Shown here one piece after another: positions 21,871-38,789 of a DNA stretch of 64,000 nt; positions within the stretch are counted from its first letter, which is position 1; the number at the start of each line of letters is the position of its first letter. Origin of the DNA: Apostichopus japonicus (lineage: Eukaryota > Echinodermata > Holothuroidea > Aspidochirotida > Stichopodidae). Both the position numbers and the translations under genes were made by a program. Location of the stretch: contig NC_092576.1 in assembly GCF_037975245.1 (NCBI RefSeq), positions 9,565,501-9,629,500 of the forward strand. Direction: 5' to 3'. The notes beneath the pieces are model-generated. The model worked only from the letters and a program-made list of their open reading frames with translations. It had not been told where the DNA came from and made no database searches.

Positions 21871-24800
21871 GAGTTACAAAAAATCCTTTACAGATACAAC
21901 TCTTTGAGTTAACACTACTGAAACACATCCGCCCCCAAACCTCATACTTATATATTTGGTGAGATTATGAAAAGTGGGAGGGGGGAGGGTTGGGTGCGGG
22001 GTTTACAAGAACAGTACACAAAATTTGCTGAGCATGCAACTAGTTTCACAATGCCTTTTATTAAATGAAAAAGAGAAGAAAAATGGAATATAGACCAGGA
22101 CCAATTCTTGCTTGGCATATAAAATGAGAAAATGAAATAATTTTGAAAAAAAAATTACCCAAAAATCAAGTATTTACATCTGAAAGTTTGGTTGATTTTT
22201 AATTCCCCACCATATTACACGCGCGCACACACACACAATCAAACAACCTTGATTTATTTAGTATCATTAATGTCAAACAACTTGAAACATTAATGAGCAG
22301 AGACTAAGGTCAAATGTCATCTGGAAGATATGATACTCAGACCATGTACAGTTAGATGACAACACCCCACATGCTAGTACCCACCCACCATCCCCCCCCT
22401 TCCTCCTACCTGACCCCTCTGTACACACCACGTCTCGCTCACCAGCGTCATTTAAGCTTAAACCTGGAGTAGGAGCTACCACGGGCGATCAACATTTTGT
22501 TTTGCTTTGATAATTATATGGCTATACACTAGGAAGAAAAAGACATAGAATATAAGATATCCCCACACTTCATGACTGTGGTTTTTTACTTGGAAAGCTG
22601 TAAATATTGGGATTACTTTTTTTTTAATAATAATACTAAATTTACAGTCAAGAATACAAAAGAAGCTCTTTCTTTTTTTCTAGCTAAAGATCTGTCGATT
22701 TATCCACGACTAACCCACAATCCGGATGAAATCGTTTATTGTTTTTTTATTTTTTTTAAGCCAGCCAGCGTTTTTATGTACAGTAATTAAAAAACATCAA
22801 CGTTCTCTTTTTTTCCCCCACCCCCAACCCCCAAAACCCCCCTTTTTCTCCATTTTTTTTTAAGCAGACAACTATGAAACTTCTCAATCTGGCTATTACA
22901 TGAGATCTCTTTATTACAAAAGAACTAAAGAGGTCATACACACTCGCTGAATATCTTATTAATGAACGAATTAGTCTTCCCTGTTACATTTGTAAAATAG
23001 CAACACCAACAGAAAGTATGAAGTAAAAGTTAATGAATCTTCCTTTTTTTTTAACCAAAATGGCACTCCACCACCAGAATTCCTAATATGTTTAAACACA
23101 AAAAAATGGTGCAAAATGAATCACAACTTCAGCAGCAATAGTTTTTCCCCTCCTTCTTCCTACCCTCTTCTCCTACCCTCTGACCCGTTAATTTCATATC
23201 GGTTTAAATTTATGGTTCGCAAGACTAGCATGCGTGAGATATTCTATCATTTCAGCCTACTTCAAGTGATATAATGCACTCTGGCCGTGTATAACATTGG
23301 TCAATCTTTACGTCTGTGTATCTGTGCTTTGTACAGGCATTCGAAACAAGATTGTCAAAACTCGTCCAAAGAAATGTCTAATCAATTTCTCATGAGTCTT
23401 TCATTTCCTTTCTGAAGGTTTAGAATTCTTTCATAGCATCACAAGAATTAATAAACTTTATCAAACAATCACCCAAAAAATGGAAAGCTTGAACTGGTAA
23501 CAAATTAAAAAGTTCCATTAGCAGGAAAATTTTTGTTCAAAGTTTACCAAAAAGTACCATCCTACAGGAAATAATGAACCCTGTATATTTTTCCCAATGT
23601 TTTGAGAGAAAGTGAGACCAAATATTCCTCCTCATGAGGTCAAATGTTTTCATGGTGGGGTGGGTGTAAAATATTCATTTTTATTTCCAAATTCGAAGCA
23701 TCAGTGACCATTTATTGAATTCCTAGCATGTTTATTAGAAATTGAACACTGATGGCCATTATGCTGTACATATTATGACCAGATGGAATATTCGGACCGT
23801 AAAACCTAGTCTTCATCTTTTGAGACGATCTCAAAATGCCCAAGGCTACTGCCCAAGGCTACTGCCATGCTTCTACAAACTATGCAGTGAATCAGAATCT
23901 GCTTAATTCTTGTGCATTAAAAAACAACAGGTGAGGGAATGGGTAGGGAGAGAAGGGGTTGGTTTGGATTGACAGTATATCAATACCAGGTTCTAGAGTA
24001 TCCATAAATGCCAATTTCGGGGTCGTGAGTTTTGATGTTGACGATCATTGGCAAAGAGAGCCATCACTGATGATACAAAATTTGCAGTGCTTTTCTACCT
24101 TGGTGGTGTTTGAAGTTTCTTACACAATACACTGAAATATAACAGATATTTCATGACCCATGCTAAGTGGGCGGTGGTTCCATATCCACTGTGCTACAAT
24201 ACTTTTACAATGTGCATACTTTCAAGGGAAGACATTGAAACTTGAAATGACTTAACTTTAAAAAAAATATAAAAAAAAGGAATAGAGAGAGAAATAATTA
24301 GATCCCAAAAAGATGAGCTGGCATATCAACTGGTTTCTTAAAGAAGACCCCTTTTTTTCACTCCGCTCACCGTCCTTATATTTGTGCTAAGAATAGTCCT
24401 GTCATCTAAGAGTTATGAATGAATGTAAAATAAAACAACAGGCCATTGTCTCCACTATTAGCTCAGTCGTTTCTGCTCGATATAATATGCTCGATATAAG
24501 TTATAGTTGTCTTGGTTAGATACAGGCTCTATTCCCTACTGTACTTCATCCATTGAGAAAATATGCTTGTCTTCCGTGACTATGGTGACGAAAGGTTACA
24601 ACCAATCGCTGGGCACGATTTCAACATAAATTGTCGTCTGCTGGCTATGATCATATTGATCCTTAAACATACTGTGTATAACAGTTTTGATTATGTGTTG
24701 CTTGTGGCCATTGGATCGTAATAAGACTGCTATTTGACAGCATTGTAATGGAAGCTTAACCACAGACTTGTAAAGGAAGCTGTCAAGCCGTTCAACACAC

Positions 24801-25000
24801 ACGAATGTTTCAAAGCTTTATACATGACCACACAGCTTTGATAACGATGGCCTTGTAATCAGAGATAATTATAGCTGTGATAGAAAGTCTTATTCGACAA
24901 CAAGATGATTTATAACAGATCCTTACAGACTTTGTAATATACAACTTATCAATCACAATTTGCATACACTTTGGTCAAATTCTTGCACAAAGCTTTTGCA
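21871..25000. other. gene-free interval downstream of ARF6
   Basis: No coding segment recognised. As the 3' flank of ARF6 on the minus strand, part may be its 3' UTR; one minus-strand AATAAA lies near 22912-22917, about 3 kb past the stop codon, but nothing marks the true end. A (CA)n run lies near 22221. Confidence 0.45.
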
Positions 25001-25004
25001 TGGG

Positions 25005-25165
25005 AACTTTCAAGAAGCATTAAACCAATCAGCTTACTGCACCTACAGCAGTCATCCAATCAGCTTAATGCACCTGTAGCATTAAACCAATCAGCTTACA
25101 CCACCTGCCAACTGCCGGGCAGCATTCAACCAATCAGCTCACTGCACCTGCCTAATCATTTGACA
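25005..25165. repeat. tandem repeat with CCAATCAGCT boxes
   Basis: Four units of about 35-55 bases carry CCAATCAGCTTAC or close variants, each followed by GCACCTG or CCACCTG. CCAATCAG is a consensus CCAAT box (NF-Y type) and CACCTG is an E-box; whether either is used here is unknown. It lies about 760 bases beyond the ARF6 stop codon. Confidence 0.75.
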
Positions 25166-25923
25166 TACAGTTTACTGTACCTTCAATCATATGCAACATC
25201 ATCACACAGCCAAAAATCTTAAAATACGAAGAAAAAAAACCCCAGAATAATCATAAAAATAAAAATGTGCATTATTACCAACAAGTCATATTTGCAAGAA
25301 GAAAATTAGAAAGGTTTTGAAAAGGCTAATTTTACTGTAAAAATACCTTTCAACATCAAACAAGAAAAAAAAGGAAAAAAGGACCCACAAAAAAAACCCA
25401 TTGCATCCAAATTGAACGGTTCACTGAGATCCAACGACTAAATTTTGCCCTCTTACCAACTGTACAACTTTATCGTCACCCCCACAGCAGCTGATATAGC
25501 TACCAAATTTCCTCTCAATGCCTATCATACATATTTTGTGTTTTACACTGTTGTAACTGAAAACCAAACGTTACAACACAGAGTTCATTCAACTACAAAC
25601 AAGAAATACAATGAGAGGAGAGGAGAGGGAAGGGGGGGAGGGCTGCTTTAAGATTGACCAAATCTCCAAAACGGTCAAAGGTCAAAATACTCAAATTCAC
25701 CAAACTGAATAAGCTGCATTTAGGTTCAGATAAAAAAGTGCACAAAAATTGAACCTTCCATTTCCTCCCCCTCCACCCACTCTTCTTCCCCGCCCCCCCC
25801 CCCCCAAACCACAATTTCCAAGGGAAAAAATATGCTTCTTTTTCTCTTCTTATAAATGCTAAACATTCATATTTTGATATGCAAATGATGAAACACACAA
25901 CCACAACCAATCTCTAATGTGGA

Positions 25924-30069
<4,146 letters not shown>

Positions 30070-30177
30070 GGTGTCTACAGTTTGTATGTTTAATGCAAAA
30101 CCTGCAAAACGGTAGTGACCATATCACCACCAGTGAAATCTGCTGATCTTCTGATGCTCCGGACTGGAAAGCGAATC
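30070..30177 (-). other. ARF6: ARF6 5' UTR portion of first coding exon
   Basis: Upstream of the ATG on the minus strand, a pyrimidine-rich TTCTTTTCTTCAAAAG|GATTCG acceptor lies at 30178-30179. The coding exon would then begin with about 108 bases of 5' UTR, and a further non-coding first exon is expected at higher coordinates. That exon and the promoter were not identified; the somewhat more GC-rich 33.5-34.0 kb region is only a guess. Confidence 0.5.
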
Positions 30178-30816
30178 CTTTTGAAGAAAAGAAAGAAAAT
30201 TGATAAAATCTACACCCAAAAGTTTGAACTTAATGAGAGAATAATTCAATACAGTTCCACATTAGTAAGACTGCTATATTAATGGATAAATTGCTACACA
30301 AATTTGTATTGTGTTGTATCGAACATGGTTCTCATACCCAGAACTGTACACAGGTAGCACACACTTTATGAAGAAAAAAATCCACTAACTTGATTAATTT
30401 GAATATGTTCACAAAATATGAAGACTAGATAAATAATTCCATTCTTTTCAAAGGCAACAGAGTATGCTTCACTTGTAATATACTTTTTTTCACATTTTGT
30501 TTTTTTCTCTCTTGAATTTCTTTTGTTCTTCTTCAATGTATAATTGTGATTTCTTTGTTGTTGAAATGTTTGTGCAATTTCGGTCAGTACCTTCAGTTAA
30601 TGACAGAGTTTGTTGCTTTTCCATTTTAATGGAGACTTGATCAAACTGTGTGCAATATTATTGTATGTGTGTACATGTTAATATATACAGTTTACAGTAG
30701 GAAAGTAGTCCTGTTTTACATTTATCTCTTCTCTCAGTTCTATTTCAAATCCTATTAATAATTTCTAACGCAATTGAAACAACTCTGCAATTTTAACCAC
30801 TGTTTCCTGTTTATGT

Positions 30817-31141
30817 GGAGAGCGTGGTGGTCAAGTGGTTACGGCAGTGGACTTGTGATCTATGGGATTACAGCTTCGAATCCTGGCCAGATCATTGCGT
30901 TGTGTCCTTGGGCAAGGCAATTTATCTCTGTTGCCTCTCTTCACCCAGGTGTATAAATGGGGACCTGTGAGATAAAACTGTCAGTTGGGCGCTGTTTAGC
31001 TGCTGCCATGTGGAGGGGGTTTGTCTCTATGTTTGACAGGTGATCGTTGACCAGGGAAATATTGTTATGTGCCTTGAGCACCGTTTTTGGTGGAAATGTC
31101 TGTGCTTTATAAAAGCTCAATATTATTATTGTTATTATTTT
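30817..31141 (+). repeat. tRNA-derived SINE, family A
   Basis: The head has an A-box-like TGGTCAAGTGGTT and a B-box-like GCTTCGAATCCTGG, as in a tRNA-Leu-like promoter. A body follows (TTGTGTCCTTGGGCAAGGCA, TTCACCCAGGTGTATAAATG), and the tail is AATATTATTATTGTTATTATT. Flanks share TTTATGT, a possible target duplication. Broken copies of the same family lie near 59365 and 60970. The head should carry an internal Pol III promoter; it is not a functional tRNA gene. Confidence 0.8.
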
Positions 31142-32338
31142 ATGTCTTCCTAAAGCTGGTTTCATATTACACTGTGCATTCTACAGTTTATCTTTTAAGA
31201 GATCATGATACAGTACAGTATGATAAAAGCTAAACGATGGAGTCAAATAGCTATCAATTTGCTAGACACTAGTAGCCAAGCCACCAGGAACCTACAGTAA
31301 TTTCAACTGTATATTTAAGTCTTCCCCTTTGCCTACTATACATTTCCAGGCCTAACCTTCTCAATAGTAACACTCTAATTGATTGCAAAATTGTTTCTTA
31401 ATTTATCTGGTGCCTCATTATAAGCAGGCATTGGAAATATTTCTAAACTACACGTACATGCCACTTGGTAAGGATGACTAAACTTCTAGTCTACTTTATT
31501 AACATCATTTAATATCACAAATGTCATGTTTTCAGTCTCTGCTGTGGTACAGTAGTTGTACAATGTCCACCATACTTACAGTACACAATAGCCTAGGTAC
31601 AAATGTGCCACTACTGCTTGCAATGTACATTGTAAAAGTTTGCTTCTGTACAAGGCAAATTTGGAAACCTCATCTCTTGAAGGAAACTGACAAGCTGCAT
31701 TAAATTGTAGAAAGCTGTGACTGATTCATTGGGGTGAGGATGACTGTGCTGACTTTGTCCCAAACTATTTCCAATTAATTGACAAGAAAGTCACTACCTT
31801 TGGCAAAGAAAGTACTTCTTCTTCTGTAACATTACTGTGATGTAGCCTACGTTACTACTAGTTACAGTAGGATTGGGCGAACGATTAAGTTTGGCAAAGC
31901 ATACACGCAACCTATGTGTCCAGGTAAGGTAGTTGGATCGTACACTCTTTGTCTTCAAACTTGAGAAAATCTGAACATTCTTTGCAAAAAGAAAATCACT
32001 GTATTGAAGGAGAGCAAACTTATTTCTCAAAGTTGGTATCTTGTGCCATGTTTTTACAAATACTTAACTGATACTAAATATCAGTTTCCTAAATATCAGT
32101 TTCCTGTTATACACTGATACTAAATAGACTAAGCTTTGTTTATTCTCTAGGACTAAAATTCAGCAATTCTTTTGATCCAGTCCACATAACACTAACTAAA
32201 TCCCCATGATGTCTACATGTGGTTCCCATATTTGATCTGACAGAAGAGAGGACTAAGTTTAGGGGCTCTCCCCCTCTTATAAGACGGGGCGAAGGCCGAG
32301 TTTTCAGCTGACGATTTGAAACTCATTGTGTTGTTCTA
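31142..32338. other. gene-free interval
   Basis: Nothing beyond short unsupported frames is visible. This lies upstream of ARF6 and may include its unseen 5' leader intron. Confidence 0.5.
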
Positions 32339-32575
32339 GGAGTGTTAGCTCAGTGGTCAACGCTGGTGCCTTTCAATCATAAGGTCCCGAGTTTGAGTAA
32401 CTCCAAGATTAATGTATGTCGTCCAGTTACAGACTTTTTGACAATTCATAATCATGGACGTTACATATGAATCTTAGAGACTGACTTCGGTCAGCTTGCC
32501 ACTTAGTTGGCTTCTTCGCAAGTTCCTGCTTGCAGGAGGATCTAAAATACATACATTCATACATACAATAAAATG
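32339..32575 (+). repeat. tRNA-derived SINE, family B, copy 1
   Basis: A tRNA-like head (GGAGTGTTAGCTCAGTGG, then GAGTTTGAGTAACTCC) is followed by a body shared with 36646-36865: AAGATTAATGTATGTCGTCC, GAGACTGACTTCGGTCAGCT and TTCTTCGC...GAGGATCTAAA. The tail here is CATA/CATT-rich. The B box is degraded relative to the second copy. Confidence 0.85.
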
Positions 32576-34663
32576 AATGACCGGAATGATATGTCAGGGA
32601 GATTGGTTGAGCACAGTTTTTTTGAAAATTAATACTGTAGCATCCAGGTTGCTAAAGGTCCATGTGAGATGAAAGAAATTATAACTCAAAGGCCAAACAT
32701 TTTGTATCAACTTATTTTCATTCTTGTAAAGATTGCATCATTTATTCCCTTTTTTTTTTGGCAATTGACTTAATATTTCTTCACTTTGCTTCAGGGGTGA
32801 ACTTGCCATGAACCTGGATAGGCCTATGTTGGTTTGAATGTATTATTGACATCTTAAGCAATGTTAGTCTACCACAATAAAAATATGTGTTGAATACCCA
32901 TTTTGTTATGGCAAAAACATTTTCATATGACCTTGAATTTGGTACTTGAAGCACCAACTGCACAATGGTCTTATGCTAATTTCTGCACAAAATGTATCTG
33001 AAACATTATGTTTGCCACAAATATACCCCTCACTCCTTTTGAGTTTCCCATAATAAAAAAATGATGTCTGTGCCTAGGCCTACATTAGCCTAGGTATGAA
33101 CAAACACTGTGAAACAGTTAGGTTTAAGCCTACTTAATTAATTTTCTTTTGGTTATATTTCATTAGATACAATAATAAATTAGGAGCAACGAGGAGAAGA
33201 TACTGAACATACTGCGATAACTAAACTAGCCTACACTTCAAGTTACTGTTGGTAAAATGCCTTCTCTAACTTAAGAGCCTTAGGCTAACTACTTACATAG
33301 CCTAAGCATGTCCTCATTAATATATGATAATACATTATGGTTAAGTTAAGTGTAACTTACAATTCAGCCAAAAATTAGAAGTTGAACTTGAAGTAGGCCC
33401 CTATAGGCCTATGCGTAACTTAATGTTACTTGTTAGGCCTAACTCAGGAAGAACAGCCATAGCACATATCCAATTAAAGTGAACAGGAAATGCTGTATTG
33501 CTCAACTTACAAAACCAATCGCTTGAAAAGTTGAAGGTTCTGTCGCTGCTTTTGGGTAGTGGCTGTACTAGTACTACTGTACATAAACTTCAAGTGTGAA
33601 TTCGGCCAAGACTATCGTTAAACTTAGTAATACTAGTACACAACAACGGGTCGCAATTTAGGCTAAGCCGCCCACAGTACAAACTTATGATTTAGTATAG
33701 GCCCAACGTTGTCCCTAGCCTAACTTAGGACTAACTCAACTGGGTAATGTTGTAACACTTACACATGCACACTTCTAAAGTTAGGACACCAACTTCCGGG
33801 AAATGTGACCGAGAAACGTGGTTCTTGAACAAAAGATATCCTGCTACAAAACAACTCGTTCAATTTTTACATCGATTTACAGTGCCATCTCGTAAAATGA
33901 AGTTCACTGGTCTTCTGGGGAAGCTAGTCATGAAGTTACACCCCTCTTATCCTAAAGTGGTTTACGGTCACAGTGTGTAACTCAAACGGCGGTTTCTCTG
34001 ACCTCTTCACGGAAGTGCCAGGTGACATATTTAAGAGCTAGCTGTAATGCAATAAATATTCATTGGAAAATATAGTATGCATTTCTGTGAAAAGATGAAA
34101 AATAATACGTGATATGTCATCTTGTATTATTTAAATAGCAAAGGAGAACATTCTATGAGGATTTATTAAAGCCATTGTATGTATTCAGTTCCATGTTACT
34201 TGGCCATATTGTTGTTACAATGTAAACAATTACGCTTGCTAACATTTTCGTACCAGAAGGCTTTCACCCCCTTCTATTGAGTGATTAATCTCAGCATTTC
34301 ATTCCCCTAAATTTGGCATTGTTTCAATATTTTCCAAGTCCACTTAACTGTATTTGAATCGAAGGTTTCTTACGGTATTTCAGTTATCGAACGCCATGAA
34401 CGACTTAATCAAAACCAGATCAAATGTAAACATCCGTGAAGCCAAAGGACGCAATCGGTATGATTAGAAAATACGCTAGAATGCCACACTAACTATTGCA
34501 ACCTAGATAACGTCTCCACAAACAAATTGAATAGATGTCAAATTTTAAAATTATCCACTTCCTTCAAAAGTATGCTTGGAAAGAAAACAAGTCAACCAGA
34601 TCTCTAACACCTCAGGCCGTCCTTTATGGTCATCCGTGCGTATAAGCTATCAAAAAACGGTAT
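32576..34663. other. gene-free interval
   Basis: No conserved coding region. Slightly higher GC around 33500-34050 and several minus-strand GTAAGT words leave room for an ARF6 leader exon, but none can be singled out. Confidence 0.45.
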
Positions 34664-35249
34664 CCAGTCAAAACGTCCCTTTACCAAAACGTCCCCGCTT
34701 TTTTAGACCAAAACGTCCCCGCTTTTTACCAAAACGTCCCCGCAGTCAAAACGTCCCCGTCTGTCAAAACGTCCCCGCTTTTATAAGCAGTTGGAATGCA
34801 AGTGTGGATGTTTTTAGTTCAAATCAAAGAGGTAAGATAATATAAATAGAAAAGGGAATGCAAGAGGGATGTAGGGTAATAGGATTTTTTTTCTTCTTCA
34901 ATAAACGATAAGTGATTTCACTCAATTTAAAATATCATATAATTATGTATTGTATAGTATACTCATTCAAATTCTTTTTTAATTCCTCTTGTATGATATT
35001 GTTTGTTTTCCTTAATTCGTTAATTCACTGATAGACATTTAGCGTATACCTTTTTCATACCAAATATAATTAAACGAAATAGTCCTTCATGATTTATTTA
35101 GCGCCTGTAATCCAACTTGCATGCCGATAACTATTCACAACTATGACTGAATGTGATAGACGGGGACGTTTTGACCAACGGGGACGTTTTGACCAAAAGC
35201 GGGGACGTTTTGATAGGGGGTCATTTTGGTAAAGGGACGTTTTGACTGG
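34664..35249. mobile_element. MITE with tandemly repeated ends (AAACGTCCCC)
   Basis: The left end CCAGTCAAAACGTCCCTTTA and the reverse complement of the right end match base for base. Inside each end the unit CAAAACGTCCCCG is repeated, about five times on the left and three on the right, in inverted orientation. The middle is AT-rich and non-coding. The flanks (TAT and TAA) show no clear target duplication. The structure is foldback-like. Confidence 0.8.
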
Positions 35250-36645
35250 TAAGCCAAAAAACTGCGTGAGTCTTTCTGTGTGTGTTTTTGTGTATGTGGG
35301 GTGGTTGGTCGGAAATCACGGTGGGCAGTCTGGAGGCTACCCCACTCTGAAAATTTACTTCTGAAGATGTTACGGTGGCCAATGTGGGACATCGTCTATT
35401 TCAAGAATGTTTCTCAAAACTTGGACTAGGCCTATTTCATTTCACACAAAATTTCAGCATTTCTCTCGATATTTCTTTTAGGAATTTTATATATTTGTTT
35501 TCATATCAGAAGTCAGCATTATTTCAGTCTGAAAATGTCGGACTTCGATGTAGGCCTAAAAGCTCGACATTTCGACAGTGTTATTTCAAAATGTCAATCA
35601 TTTTGTTTCAAACATTCGTCTATATACTTAAACTTCAGCCTTCGAAATTGCGAACTTATGAGAGGGGGGAGGGGGGAGGGGGATCGAAAACGAACTATGA
35701 GGTATGTGACACATAAACTAAAATCATTTGATTTTTTGGCACTCCAATTTTCGCTAATGCAAAGGATCTCGCTGGATGATCCAGCACTGATGTGAAGTGC
35801 ATCGCTATATATAGTTCCAAAGGACGGGGACGGGGGGAGGGGTTGGTGGGGGTTGTTACGTTTACCCCTAAATTTCAAAGTGGGGGAGGGAAATCCCGAT
35901 TGGTACCTATGCCACCTTGGTAATCTACCATAATTCAGCCGTGTATTTAACATAATTATTTCTTGAAACCACAGAAACAAATGTTTGATTTTCTTATGAA
36001 TATTGGTATGCATGTATGTTTTATGCAAGGAGGTCATGCAAGGAGTTGTGTGCATACACTGCTGTGCAATGAACTTAAACGAAGTACAGTCTAGCCATTT
36101 CAATACTTCCGCAACGTTGTAGAGTAATTTCTTATAAACATACGTCACTTCTAACGAAATGTACTACATGGACTGATCTAACAGTATGTGGTTCTTATTT
36201 TTTTCCTGGGAGTATATATCAAACAATGATTCGTTTGTGTCGATTCGTCCTTTCTATTAAATGCCCTATTGAAGATACCAAGACTAGGGTTTTCCGGGCC
36301 CCTGCCCTTTAGGGACATGGAACACCCCACCCCACCCCACCCTACACACACACACACCTAACTCTGCATCGCATGTCACCAATGTGATAGGGGGACAAGC
36401 CTGATCGAGCTGTGCAAAACACTGCTCCTGCAGGTTAGACAAAAGAAGAAAAAGCAGGCGAGTAAAATAAAGCAGGCGAGTAAAATTAACAAGGCAGAAT
36501 AGGAGAAAAGAATTAAGGCAATCAAATCATTCTCAGACAGTAAGCGTTTTCAAACCATAGACAAAAGTAAAACTAGTGTCAGCCAGAGGAGGCTGCACCA
36601 TCCCTGGTAATACCACCCTCTTAGGAGTACCTACACATATATTGT
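35250..36645. other. gene-free interval with G-rich tracts
   Basis: Poly-G/A tracts near 35661-35682 and 35824-35890. The 184-codon minus frame over 35594-36148 crosses these tracts and shows no domain or splice support, so I do not call it. Confidence 0.5.
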
Positions 36646-36865
36646 GGAGTGCATGGTAGCTCAGTGGTTAACGCCGGTGCCTTCCAATCATAAGGTCCCG
36701 GTTCGAGTCACTCCAAGATTAATGTATGTCGTCCAGTTACAGGGTTGTTGACAATTGGCAATTCATAATCATGTACGTTAAATATGAATGTAAGAGACTG
36801 ACTTCGGTCAGCTTGCGGCTTTGATAAGCCATTAAGGCTTCTTCGCGAGGATCTAAATACCGAAA
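36646..36865 (+). repeat. tRNA-derived SINE, family B, copy 2
   Basis: The 69-base head (36646-36714) has complementary ends GGAGTG/CACTCC, A box TGGTAGCTCAGTGG and an excellent B box GGTTCGAGTCACTCC. The body matches 32405-32545. The better B box suggests this copy is younger or less decayed. Confidence 0.88.
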
Positions 36866-37126
36866 AAAAGACATATAGAAGTAGTCACTTCCCTGTGGCT
36901 GGGCTGTTACCCGAAAGTAAATTTGTCTGGAGAACCCTCATACCCCTAAATCCGGATTTGGCTTCACTAACCACAGGGCCACACCCTCTCTTTTTAATGA
37001 AACCCTGGATCCGACCCCTAACCCGGTGGTATCCAGGCGACCCGAGACCAGGCTAAGCTAACCTGAATGAAATATCGAACTAGAAATCGGTGGCGCTTTG
37101 TTGTATTTAGATTCGAGTCGGTCTGA

Positions 37127-37134
37127 TGACGTCA
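37127..37134. promoter_or_regulatory. CRE-type palindrome TGACGTCA
   Basis: A perfect 8-base cAMP-response element consensus lies about 220 bases upstream of an open exon-like block on the plus strand. Such 8-mers also occur by chance, so function is only a possibility. Confidence 0.3.
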
Positions 37135-37356
37135 TGATGAAGGTCAGATCGTCAAGTTCACCTCTGACATATCGACCTGCTTAAAACACCGAGAGTCTTT
37201 TCGTGGTGACTATATATGGACAAATTTAACAAAGAAATAGATCCATTTATATTTTTAATGATTAAAAAAACATTAATTACACCATAAATAAATAACTAGG
37301 TGAGCAAAAAACAAACACCGTTGTGTTTGATTTAATTCTGCTAGCTCGGCAACTTT

Positions 37357-37488
37357 ATGTTTTTGTTGAAAGTTCACGCAGAAGACGAAACCTTTCTCTG
37401 GATGTCAGCGAGGCACCGTCGAAATTCTGGTGCAATATTTCACCAATCGCATAATTCTACAACGGATCACCGTTCGCAATCTGAACAG
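37357..37488 (+). CDS. possible first coding exon, unknown gene
   Basis: An ATG-initiated frame of 44 codons reaches a good donor CAG|GTAAAT. Composition (FLLKVHAEDETFLWM, then His/Ser/Arg-rich) is not random-looking, but no domain is recognised and no downstream partner exon was found before SHOC2. It could be a non-conserved leader exon or chance. Confidence 0.22.
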
Positions 37489-38789
37489 GTAAATAATGTG
37501 ATCTTAATTGTCGCTGATCGTGCAAGTTATGACTCTATTTATGGAGATTGAGGATACTTTTTGCCGTAGGAACCAATGAATTGTACCACGAACACTAGGT
37601 TGTGCTCATAAGCGCTAAGCCAGTAGGCCTAGGAGAATTATGTGGTGCACATCCATGCACTGGGCTAGGCACTTGGCCTATCACCGTCTCTCTTCTGTAG
37701 TGTGTGCGCTGGTCTAACCTAGTCTATCCTACAGCCTAAATACATTATTTGGCCAAATTAAAAACCTGCTGTAGGCCTACCCAATGTATCATCACTTAGT
37801 AATCCGTAGCATTAATGACGATACACAACATACCTACTAGTATCAGTAAGATATAAGCTAATCTACCTTGAACCAAGTTATACCAGAGGTGGGCCGCGTA
37901 CCTTAGCAGCACTAACAACAGTAACAATTAACATTACCCCAATGCCGACACTAGTGATGGCACTGTGTTAGGCCTGTGGTAGTATATAATTGTGGGATTC
38001 TGCAGTCCCAACATAATTTTATCAGATCTAAAGACGAGAATAAAAAAATCCGGTCACTGAAGTGATTGTCACACAGAATAATATTTTGGTGTTTCTCTCT
38101 TTATTCAATGTGTATATTCATACAATCGTCTTGGGTTAATTGTATTGGCAATATAAAAGAACCATCACTGCATTGTTCCATTGAAAAGTAGTAAAATCAA
38201 CCGCACTTCAGAAGGTAGCATGGTTTGTTCAATTATGACGTGCCTAAGATATGAAGTAACATATTTACTCATTGTCAAATAAATTGTTGTAATTTCTGGC
38301 CTTATCTAGCTTGTTGTAATACATGTATAACAATATGCCACATGAGATCAATATTTTACAAATATTTGTATATACAGTGCTATAATGCCATGTTATGGGA
38401 TGTGTGTGGTTCAGACGACCACGTCCCTCATTGGTTATGTGGCAAGGATCAATGCCAATGTCTGAATATTGTTTAGGTTCTGTAGTTAGGGAGTGTGGGT
38501 TTTAAACAAGTTGCCTAGGTTACTCTTTACTTTCAAAGGCACTTTTTGTGTTGATTTTAATATAAAATTTGCAATATCACATAATTTCAATTTAGTTTAG
38601 CAGTATTATCTAAATTTGATTTCAATTATTTAGTAAAGAAAAAGTCAAAAAATGAATGTTGAACCTTATTGACCTTTTTCTGTTTCATCAGTTTTGAGCA
38701 TATATTTCTTTGTTAAAATTGCCATGTTTGGTCTGTTTTTTTCTCCCCTTTGGTTTTTTTTACATGTTAAGTCAAGTCTTAATGTGTTC

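Noticed and set aside
35594-36148. 184-codon minus-strand frame
   Set aside because: It crosses G-rich tracts, has irregular composition and lacks similarity or splice partners.
36646-36714. Functional tRNA gene
   Set aside because: The head has good A and B boxes, but the anticodon arm does not fold cleanly and the body is shared with 32339-32575, so it is a SINE.
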